A stretch of 20,044 nt of DNA, taken from assembly GCA_051652245.1 (NCBI GenBank), contig JBOFTV010000005.1, positions 1 to 20,044 on the forward strand, written 5' to 3'. Position numbers and translations under genes: made by a program. The stretch's first letter is position 1. The number at the start of each line of letters is the position of its first letter. The stretch comes from BHER01 sp051652245 (lineage in GTDB: Bacteria; Bacillota_I; Bacilli_A; Culicoidibacterales; Culicoidibacteraceae). The notes beneath the pieces were generated by a model that saw nothing but the letters and a program-made list of their open reading frames with translations, was not told the DNA's origin and ran no database searches. Below are positions 1 to 6,077 of the stretch, in pieces.

Positions 1-8
1 CAATTTAG

Positions 9-38
9 GCGGAGGTAGAAAGTACCCCCGCTTTTTTT
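9..38 (+). terminator. Rho-independent terminator of a gene left of the window
   Basis: The stem pairs 9-17 with 23-31 (eight Watson-Crick pairs, one A/C mismatch), has a five-base GAAAG loop, and is followed directly by seven T at 32-38. The T-run is on the plus strand only, so it ends transcription entering from the left. The gene it serves is not in the window. Confidence 0.75.
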
Positions 39-72
39 ATGCACAAAGCCTTGACTTCAAAATTATTCATGA

Positions 73-764
73 AATGGCGATTTCGCCAAAAACTCAGAAA
101 CAGATTTTAAGCGCAAGCGTAAACGCGATTTTGAAAAAATGATGAAAATCATCCTATCAATGGAAGGGGGGAACTTAAGAAAAGAACGCCATAAATTCTT
201 CAACGATACTGTTGATACACCAACAGCATCTGCTTTTGTCCAACAGCGCAATAAATTTGGAGATGGCACTTTTAAGTATCTTTTTGATACATTCAATAGT
301 CAATATCCTTATAAAAAACGGTTCGCGGGTATCGCTTGATCGCTATTGATGGGAGTACATTAAGCTTTGCAGATAAAAGCATCAATGACACGACTTATGT
401 GAAAAGTTCAAATGAAAAGGGGTATAACAAATTACATCTGAATGCCTGTTTTGATGGCGATGGAGATTATACACTAAATTTTCGTGTGGTCCATTTTAAC
501 ATAAGTAAAACGACATACGAATCTATCATTACGAATCTACCGGAAGACGCATTTTCTCTTGATGATATCAAAACATTGTATGCCATGCGTTGGGGGATAG
601 AAACGGCTTTTAGAACATTAAAATATACTGTAGGACTTATGGCTTTGCATACAAAAAAAGTGGCATTCATTTTACAAGAGTTATATTCAAAATTACTCTT
701 ATTCAATCTCTGCCAACTTGTTGCTTTTTTTGACAGAAAAAAAGAAGTTATCAAAAATAAATGA
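73..764 (+). pseudogene. Decayed IS4-type transposase (frameshifted, internally deleted)
   Basis: Two frames together give a DDE transposase of the IS4 group. The first (from about 73, after a TGA at 70-72, to about 324) has the basic ETDFKRKRKRDFEKMMKIIL segment typical of the N-terminus. The second (about 324-764) has the YRLIAIDGS strand with the first catalytic Asp, the KGYNKLHLNA segment and the RWGIETAFRTLKY signature with the catalytic Glu. A one-base loss near 324 separates the frames. Around 455-475 the sequence jumps from the LHLNA region to the FRVV region, so about 100 or more residues, including the second catalytic Asp expected in a D-R-G-Y-E motif, are missing. The 5' limit is unclear, and frame 2 just upstream may hold more of the N-terminus. 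It cannot encode an active enzyme. No clear terminal inverted repeat pair was found. Confidence 0.85.
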
Positions 765-775
765 GATAACTTCTT
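735..775 (-). terminator. Terminator of the GH4 gene, inside the transposase relic
   Basis: A perfect 11-bp inverted repeat pairs 742-752 with 765-775 across a 12-nt loop. Read on the minus strand the hairpin is followed by a T-rich tract (A-run at 736-743 on the plus strand). It lies about 75 bases past the stop codon of the minus-strand GH4 gene, the right place for its terminator. On the plus strand the bases after the stem are not T-rich. Confidence 0.7.
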
Positions 776-849
776 AAGTAATGTCTTTTGTTTACTTAAT
801 ATTCGATTAACTTAATGACATTGATGTATGCATCCCTTTGTTTAGTTGC
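776..849. other. Short intergenic stretch, possible IS end
   Basis: No gene is visible here. The segment at 807-824, reading TTAACTTAATGACATTGA, could be the outer end of the neighbouring insertion sequence, but I found no matching inverted partner on the left, so this is only a suggestion. Confidence 0.25.
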
Positions 850-2205
850 TTATTTTGCTTTTGCTGCTTTTAATGCCGCAATTTTTGTTGAGAATTGTGG
901 AAGATGCTCTTCATGTGCTAGTAATAGTTCGTCTAAGACAACACGCGCACCCTCACCTGAGACAACCAGTGGGTTGGCAATAAATGCCGCCATTGCTGTG
1001 TCATAGTCACCAGTTACGGCGGCTTCGATTGTTAGTTCCTCCATCGCTTTCATTGCTTGCAGTAAGCCTCTTTGAGCGGCTGGGAATTTGCCCCAGTTTA
1101 ATGGTTGAGCTCCATTTGCCCCAATGACACTTGTAATTTCTACTGCACAGTCATATGGCAGGTCAGCAATTGCCCCATTATTTCTGGTACTTACAACCAT
1201 GTGAGTTCCTTTATTGTTATAAATTGAGTTGATGATTTCACACGCTGCATCGCTATAGTGTGCGCCCCCGCGTTTAGATAATTCTTCTGGTTTATGAGCT
1301 AAATTAGGGTCTTTGTAGAGTTCAAAAAGGCTATCCTCGAGTTTCTTAACAATTTCAGCCCGAGTACCATTTTTCTTGAAGGCTTCAATTTCTTCTTCCA
1401 GCATTTCACCAGTCATATAGTAGTAACGGTGATAAGGACAGGGTAACATTCCTAGATGTCTGATTTGCTCATGCACAAATTTCATGTTTTGAATGTTTTC
1501 AACAAGTTTAGCAGGTTTTGCTCCCGGCCCGTAGAAAGTATCGATTAATTCTTTCGTTTTTTCCACACCTTTGTTGTCCCAGACACGGTGCCAGTGGAGG
1601 TGATTTAAGCCGGCAAATTTGAAAAACAAGTCTTTTTCTGTTGTTTCAAGGACTTCTTCCACTATTTTTATCGCACCAACGGGAACATTACATAAACCGA
1701 TAACTTTTTCCCAATTACCATAGCGTAGGACGGCTTCAGTTACCATTCCTGCAGGGTTTGTAAAGTCAATTAGCCAAGCATTTGGACAAAGGGTTTTCAT
1801 GTCGTTAACGATGTCGAGAATTACTGGTACAGTTCGGAATGCTTTAAACATACCACCAGCACCATTTGTTTCTTGGCCAATCATTCCATGACTCAGTGGG
1901 ATTCTTTCATCCTTTTTTCGGGCTTCTAGTAGGCCAACACGGAATTGTGTTGTCACAAAATCAGCATCTTTTAGGGCAAGTTGACGGTCAAGGGTTAGGT
2001 GTACTGTGCAATCAACACCGGCTGCTTTTACCATTCTTTTGGCCATTGCTCCAACAATTTCTAGTTTTTCTTTTCCTGCTTCAATATCAACTAACCATAA
2101 TTCACGAACCGGTAATTCAGCGAATCTTTTGATAAATCCTTCAACTAGTTCTGGTGTATAACTAGATCCACCACCGATTGTTACTATTTTAATTCCTTTT
2201 GCCAT
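850..2205 (-). CDS. 6-phospho-beta-glucosidase, glycoside hydrolase family 4
   Basis: 451 residues, close to the usual 440-450 of family GH4 (LicH/CelF type). This family hydrolyses 6-phospho-beta-glucosides such as phosphorylated cellobiose in the cytoplasm by an NAD+- and divalent-metal-dependent redox mechanism. Visible motifs: the N-terminal Rossmann glycine loop TIGGGSSYTPELVEG (residues 9-23), GQETNGAGG (110-118), FTNPAG (148-153), GLCNVP with the metal-ligand Cys172, NHLHW with the likely metal-ligand His202, and PYHRYYY (257-263), which probably holds the catalytic Tyr. NPAG and GQET favour the beta-glucoside branch over the alpha. The ATG at 2205 is preceded by AGGGAGG at 2214-2220, 8 bases away. 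No PTS transporter genes lie next to it, although its substrate is normally made by a PTS, so that transporter must be elsewhere. The exact substrate cannot be told from sequence. Confidence 0.93.
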   Translation of the reverse strand: MAKGIKIVTIGGGSSYTPELVEGFIKRFAELPVRELWLVDIEAGKEKLEIVGAMAKRMVKAAGVDCTVHLTLDRQLALKDADFVTTQFRVGLLEARKKDERIPLSHGMIGQETNGAGGMFKAFRTVPVILDIVNDMKTLCPNAWLIDFTNPAGMVTEAVLRYGNWEKVIGLCNVPVGAIKIVEEVLETTEKDLFFKFAGLNHLHWHRVWDNKGVEKTKELIDTFYGPGAKPAKLVENIQNMKFVHEQIRHLGMLPCPYHRYYYMTGEMLEEEIEAFKKNGTRAEIVKKLEDSLFELYKDPNLAHKPEELSKRGGAHYSDAACEIINSIYNNKGTHMVVSTRNNGAIADLPYDCAVEITSVIGANGAQPLNWGKFPAAQRGLLQAMKAMEELTIEAAVTGDYDTAMAAFIANPLVVSGEGARVVLDELLLAHEEHLPQFSTKIAALKAAKAK

Positions 2206-2213
2206 CTGTTTGG

Positions 2214-2220
2214 CCTCCCT
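2214..2220 (-). promoter_or_regulatory. Ribosome binding site of the GH4 gene
   Basis: On the minus strand AGGGAGG lies 8 bases before the ATG, confirming the start at 2205. Confidence 0.8.
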
Positions 2221-2238
2221 ATTTTCTATTTTGGTTGC

Positions 2239-2253
2239 TGTTTACGTTTTTAA
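2239..2253 (-). promoter_or_regulatory. cre-like site (putative CcpA operator) for the GH4 gene
   Basis: Minus-strand TTAAAAACGTAAACA matches the catabolite-responsive element consensus WTGNAANCGNWNNCW at every defined position except the G. It sits between the candidate -10 box and the ribosome binding site, a usual place for CcpA repression. Glucose repression of a beta-glucoside gene would make sense, but the match is by eye and imperfect. Confidence 0.4.
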
Positions 2254-2258
2254 TTATA
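2253..2258 (-). promoter_or_regulatory. Candidate -10 box of the GH4 gene
   Basis: A perfect TATAAT on the minus strand, 47 bases before the ATG. No good -35 is seen: 17 bases upstream is an A-run, and a TTGAAA lies too far away at 21 bases. The promoter may need an activator, or the -10 may be chance. Confidence 0.4.
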
Positions 2259-2288
2259 CTTGATTGTTGGTCATTTTTTTTTCAAAAT

Positions 2289-2318
2289 GTGAAAATGGTG
2301 GGGCTTTTGTGATAGAAT
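2289..2318 (+). promoter_or_regulatory. Candidate promoter of cinA
   Basis: An extended -10, TGTGATAGAAT (hexamer TAGAAT at 2313-2318), lies about 30 bases before the start codon. GTGAAA at 2289-2294 could be a weak -35 with an 18-base spacer. Confidence 0.45.
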
Positions 2319-2335
2319 GGAGTAATAAATAATTT

Positions 2336-2341
2336 GAGGAG
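2336..2341 (+). promoter_or_regulatory. Ribosome binding site that sets the TTG start of cinA
   Basis: GAGGAG ends 9 bases before the TTG at 2351. The protein then begins MVVEILCVGTELLLG, the normal CinA N-terminus, and no ATG is available nearby, so a TTG start is well supported. Confidence 0.75.
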
Positions 2342-2350
2342 TGTTGTGTT

Positions 2351-4129
2351 TTGGTAGTTGAGATTTTATGTGTGGGTACGGAGTTGTTATTGGGTGAAAT
2401 TGTGAATACAAATGCGCAGTTTATGGCCAAAAGGCTTACAGCGATTGGTGTAAGTTGTCATTTTCAGACGGTGGTTGGGGATGATTTTGAGCAGTTATTA
2501 CTGGCTCTTAATGTTGCATATCAACGGAGCGATGTTGTAATCACTTGTGGGGGACTTGGTCCGACCTATGATGATATTACAAAAGAGGCGATGGCTGCCT
2601 ATTTTGCTGTGGATTTGGTTTGCGACGATAAAAGTTTGGCGAAGATGACTGCATGGTTTGCGCAAAACTCACGGGAGATGACACCAAATAATTTACGGCA
2701 GGTGGCTGTTTTAGAAGGGGCTATCGTGCTTGAAAATAAGTGGGGAATTGCTCCGGGTATTTTGTTTGAAAAAGCGGGGAAGCGGGCCTTTATGTTGCCA
2801 GGACCTCCTCATGAGTTGGAACCAATGTTTGAAGCGTATGTTGTTGCCTTTTTGGGGCCACAGCAGGAGCAAATAGAGCATGTCGTTAATGTTCATTTAT
2901 TTGGTGTGGGTGAATCGAAGGTGGAGTCGGTGTTAAAAGACTTAATGGTAACTTCACGTAATCCAATAATTGCGCCTTATGCAAAACAAGGTGAGGTGCT
3001 TTTACAGCTTAGAGCGAGAGCGTCTGATGTTGGTGCAGCAATGGAATTAATTGCTCCGGTCTTAGCAGTGATTTATGCAGCTTTGGAACCGTTTATCTAT
3101 GGCGTGGATGTTGGTAATTTAGAGACGGCACTGACTAATAAGTTGGCTGATTTGGGTTTGAGTGTTGGAGTCGCTGAAAGTTGTACGGGTGGACTTTTAA
3201 GTGCGCGAATTAGTTCAGCGAGTAGTGGGGCGGGAGTCTATGAAGGTGGAGTCTGTGCCACTAGTAATGATTTGAAAAATAAGCTACTGGCGGTTTCTCA
3301 ATCTGATATTGCTAGCTTTGGTTCCGATTCAAGAGAAGTTGCGATGGCGATGGCTAATAATATTAGGATGTTGACTACTAGTGATGTTGGTATTGGTATG
3401 ACTGGTGTTTTGGGGATTCCGGGTTTAGCAATAGAGAAGTCGGAGGCTGTAGTTTATATTGCTGTTGCAACATGCAAGGATGTCATCTGCCAGAAAGTAG
3501 AGTTAAGTAGGGGCGTTGGGGATACTTGGGAAAGTTTAAGGCATCTGGCAACGGCGCATGCGTTAAAAATTTGTTTGGATGTGCTTAAAACGCGCGATTA
3601 TTCACGATTTAATATTCGAAAAACGCAAGCATCTGATGTTGAAAATGTTGTTTTACTGTTGGAGGAGGCTAAGTTATTTCTTGCAAGTCAGGGTGTTGAT
3701 CAGTGGCAAGATGGTTACCCTAATGCTGAGACAATTAAGGCCGATATTGTGGGTAAAAGGGCGTATGTTTATGAGCAGGGGGGAGTCGTTTTAGGAACGG
3801 TGATGCTTTGTTTTGAGACTGATCCAACGTATGATAAGATTTATGAGGGTGCGTGGCAAACCAATGATCGCTATGGTGTTATTCACCGTTTGGCTGTTGA
3901 TAAAAGGGAGCGTGGTGGCGGAGTTGCTAGAGAGATATTGGCTTTTTGTGAGGCTAGATGCTGGGAGAATGGAGTCCAGAGTATTAAAATTGATACGCAT
4001 GAAGATAATATTGTGATGCAGAAATTTTTACTGCGGGAGGGCTTTAAATACTGTGGTGTCATCTATCTACTTGATGGTCAGAAGCGTCTGGCTTACCAAA
4101 AAAAAATAATTAGTCTCCTTGTTTTTTAG
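2351..4129 (+). CDS. cinA: CinA (NMN amidohydrolase type) fused to a GNAT acetyltransferase
   Basis: 592 residues against about 410-420 for ordinary CinA. Residues 1-170 form the MoaB/MogA-like COG1058 domain, with VGTELLLGEIVNTNA (8-22) and GGLGPTYDDITKEA (67-80); in known relatives this domain acts on ADP-ribose-type pyrophosphates. Residues 260-416 are the PncC-like C-terminal domain with AESCTGG (275-281), which in relatives deamidates nicotinamide mononucleotide in NAD salvage. Its MTGVLGIPG segment is a divergent form of the usual TGIAGPGG. After a linker of a few residues a complete GNAT domain follows (421-585), with DQWQDGYPN, a YGVIHRLAV strand, the acetyl-CoA loop RERGGGVA (from 519), and IDTHEDN and GFKYCGVIYL near its end. 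The junction at about 3600-3613 has no stop, no Shine-Dalgarno and no nearby start, so I read it as a true fusion. The acetyl acceptor is unknown. No clear terminator follows. Confidence 0.9.
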   Translation: MVVEILCVGTELLLGEIVNTNAQFMAKRLTAIGVSCHFQTVVGDDFEQLLLALNVAYQRSDVVITCGGLGPTYDDITKEAMAAYFAVDLVCDDKSLAKMTAWFAQNSREMTPNNLRQVAVLEGAIVLENKWGIAPGILFEKAGKRAFMLPGPPHELEPMFEAYVVAFLGPQQEQIEHVVNVHLFGVGESKVESVLKDLMVTSRNPIIAPYAKQGEVLLQLRARASDVGAAMELIAPVLAVIYAALEPFIYGVDVGNLETALTNKLADLGLSVGVAESCTGGLLSARISSASSGAGVYEGGVCATSNDLKNKLLAVSQSDIASFGSDSREVAMAMANNIRMLTTSDVGIGMTGVLGIPGLAIEKSEAVVYIAVATCKDVICQKVELSRGVGDTWESLRHLATAHALKICLDVLKTRDYSRFNIRKTQASDVENVVLLLEEAKLFLASQGVDQWQDGYPNAETIKADIVGKRAYVYEQGGVVLGTVMLCFETDPTYDKIYEGAWQTNDRYGVIHRLAVDKRERGGGVAREILAFCEARCWENGVQSIKIDTHEDNIVMQKFLLREGFKYCGVIYLLDGQKRLAYQKKIISLLVF

Positions 4130-4186
4130 GGAAGGTCGCCCCTCCTTGTTAACGATGTTAAGATATGACTAAATTTTTTGAAAGGA
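4130..4186. other. Spacer after cinA, no clear terminator
   Basis: Only weak self-complementarity is seen (AAGG/CCTT, 4 bp) and no T-run follows. Transcripts from cinA may run on into the exporter operon, which also has its own promoter. Confidence 0.4.
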
Positions 4187-4215
4187 TTGCAAGGTGGCGA
4201 ACATAGGCGTATAAT
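4187..4215 (+). promoter_or_regulatory. Sigma-A promoter of the ABC exporter operon
   Basis: TTGCAA at 4187-4192 (4 of 6 to consensus), a 17-base spacer and a perfect TATAAT at 4210-4215. Transcription should begin near 4222, leaving a leader of about 120 nt before the first gene. Confidence 0.7.
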
Positions 4216-4252
4216 GGGTTTTATATAAAAAATAGTTATTTACAATTGTTAG

Positions 4253-4322
4253 ATGCTAAAAAGAGGGACGCAAATTAGCATTGTGTCCTATTTATATGGA
4301 CTAAATTCTGTAGGGGTTTAGT
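4253..4322 (+). promoter_or_regulatory. Exporter leader with overlapping inverted repeats and a 22-codon ORF
   Basis: Inverted repeats overlap, so the RNA cannot form them all together: ATGCTAA 4253-4259 with TTAGCAT 4275-4281; GGACGCAA 4266-4273 with TTGTGTCC 4281-4288 (one G-U pair); GTCC 4285-4288 with GGAC 4298-4301; ACTAAA 4300-4305 with TTTAGT 4317-4322. A 22-codon frame (ATG 4253, stop TAG 4319-4321) covers the same bases but has no good ribosome binding site. The arrangement resembles an attenuator, but none of the hairpins ends in a strong T-run, so this is a candidate only. Confidence 0.3.
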
Positions 4323-4336
4323 AATTTTAAAGAAAC

Positions 4337-4340
4337 GAGG
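4337..4340 (+). promoter_or_regulatory. Ribosome binding site that chooses the start of the first ABC gene
   Basis: GAGG at 4337-4340 (within ACGAGG) lies 7 bases before the ATG at 4348 but only 1 base before the alternative ATG at 4342. Spacing favours 4348. Confidence 0.65.
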
Positions 4341-4347
4341 AATGGTT

Positions 4348-6075
4348 ATGTCAAAGTATATCAAAAAGCATAGATTAGGAATTATTGTGTCAATTTTATT
4401 GACAGGAGTGTTGGTTGCTGCTATGCTTTTGCAGCCTAAGTTATTGGCCACGGTCTTAAATAAAGGTGTAAGTAATGTCAATGAAGCGGGAATTCCGCAG
4501 CCTAATATGGCAATTGTTAATGAGTATGGTATCTATTTGATTATTATTGCGGTTATTGGCTTGGTAGCTGGTATCATTAACACTGTGATTTCGGCTTTTG
4601 TTGCGCAAAAAATAGGAGCGGAAATTAGGGAGGATATGTTTAAGAAAATTCAAAGTTTTTCGTATACGGATATTGAAAATTTTGAAGGTTCTAATTTAGT
4701 TGTCCGCATGACAAATGATGTCAATCAAGTACAGTCCTTGATATTGATGATGTTGCAGCAGTTAATTAGAATTCCGTTATTATTTATTGGGTCATTTATT
4801 CTTGCCTTCTTTGTGTTTCCCTCACTTTGGTGGATTATTGTTGCCGAAATTGTCTTGGTATTTTTGATTTTACTGTTTATTAATGGTGCAACATTTCCTT
4901 TATTTGGGAAATATCAAAAATTAATTGATGGTATCAATGCACGCGTGAAGGATAATTTTATCGGTTCAAGAGTGGTTAAATCTTTTGTTCAAGAAACGCA
5001 TGAAATTGCGGAGTTTCAAAAGCAAAATGATACGCTATCGAAGTTGACATTTAAAATTGGTCGAAATTTTTCGGTGACGATGCCGTTATTTACTTTGATT
5101 GGTAATATGGCGGTTGTCTTTGCAATTTACTTTGCAGCACAGAATGTTGTGGGAGATATGTCAATTTTAGGCGATTTAATTTCATATACAAATTATTTGT
5201 TTATGATTATGATGGCTTTAATTTTAGGTGGCTTCTTGATGATGATGGCTGGTCGTGCAGGTGTAAGTATTAAACGGATTAATGAGGTGCTTTCTTATAC
5301 GCCGGCATTTACTTATAGTGATGATGAGGTGGGAACACTTCGTGCTGATATTAGATTTGAAAATGTAAGTTTTACGTATCCTAAAGATACGCATCCCGTG
5401 TTAGAAAATGTAAGTTTTACGATTAAAAATGGGCAAACAGTAGGAATTGTTGGTGCAACAGGTAGTGGAAAATCGACGCTGATTAATTTGATGGCACGTT
5501 TATTTGATCCAACAAGTGGTCAAATTTATGTTGGTGCTAAAAGTCTGACAGAGATTTCACATGCTAATTTACGAAACCAGCTAGCTATTGTGTTACAGCG
5601 GCCCTTTCTTTTTTTGGGAACGGTGGAGCGTAATATTATGGATGGGAATTTGGAGGCAAGTTTTAGTCAATTGGAGCAGAGTGCTCAGATTGCGCAAGCA
5701 TCAGAGTTTATTGAGCAGTTAGAAGGTCGCTTTGATGCACCCGTCCAGCAGCGAGGTGCTAATTTTAGTGGTGGTCAAAAACAGCGAATTTCAATTGCAC
5801 GTGGATTGATTAAAAATCCCGCTGTGTTGATATTAGATGATTCAACTTCAGCATTGGATTCTAAAAGTGAAAAATTGGTGCGAGAGGGACTAGAAGAAAA
5901 ATTTTCGCAGACAACAAAAATTATTGTTTCGCAGAAAATATCTTCTGTTGTCCATGCTGATCAGATTATTGTGTTGGATGAAGGTCGAGTTGACAGCATT
6001 GGAACGCATAAAGAATTAGTTAAATCGAGTAAAATTTATCAAGAGATTTTCGAATCACAAAAGGGGAGGGATTAA
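4348..6075 (+). CDS. ABC exporter half-transporter, subunit with degenerate ATPase site
   Basis: 575 residues from ATG 4348 (577 if the ATG at 4342 is used, which is too close to GAGG). It is a membrane domain of about six helices followed by an ATPase domain, the type of multidrug half-exporters such as BmrC, LmrC or EfrC. Visible motifs: Walker A GATGSGKST (369-377), Q-loop Gln417, intact signature FSGGQKQR (from 473), and Walker B VLILDD with Asp498 where the catalytic Glu normally sits. Gln529 replaces the switch His (IIVSQKISS). These two changes mark the subunit that supplies the non-hydrolysing site in heterodimeric exporters. It stops 2 bases before the next gene, its evident partner. 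The substrate is unknown; drug or peptide export is likely by family. Confidence 0.9.
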   Translation: MSKYIKKHRLGIIVSILLTGVLVAAMLLQPKLLATVLNKGVSNVNEAGIPQPNMAIVNEYGIYLIIIAVIGLVAGIINTVISAFVAQKIGAEIREDMFKKIQSFSYTDIENFEGSNLVVRMTNDVNQVQSLILMMLQQLIRIPLLFIGSFILAFFVFPSLWWIIVAEIVLVFLILLFINGATFPLFGKYQKLIDGINARVKDNFIGSRVVKSFVQETHEIAEFQKQNDTLSKLTFKIGRNFSVTMPLFTLIGNMAVVFAIYFAAQNVVGDMSILGDLISYTNYLFMIMMALILGGFLMMMAGRAGVSIKRINEVLSYTPAFTYSDDEVGTLRADIRFENVSFTYPKDTHPVLENVSFTIKNGQTVGIVGATGSGKSTLINLMARLFDPTSGQIYVGAKSLTEISHANLRNQLAIVLQRPFLFLGTVERNIMDGNLEASFSQLEQSAQIAQASEFIEQLEGRFDAPVQQRGANFSGGQKQRISIARGLIKNPAVLILDDSTSALDSKSEKLVREGLEEKFSQTTKIIVSQKISSVVHADQIIVLDEGRVDSIGTHKELVKSSKIYQEIFESQKGRD

Positions 6076-6077
6076 GG

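Noticed and set aside
63..296. Minus-strand ORF of 77 codons, and the plus-strand ORF at 815-1006
   Set aside because: The first is antisense to the transposase relic, the second antisense to the end of the GH4 gene; neither resembles a known protein.
3579..4016. Separate small ORFs in the GNAT part of the CinA fusion (3579-3794, 3813-4016 and 3791-4000 on the minus strand)
   Set aside because: They are other-frame shadows; the CinA frame alone carries the continuous GNAT motifs.
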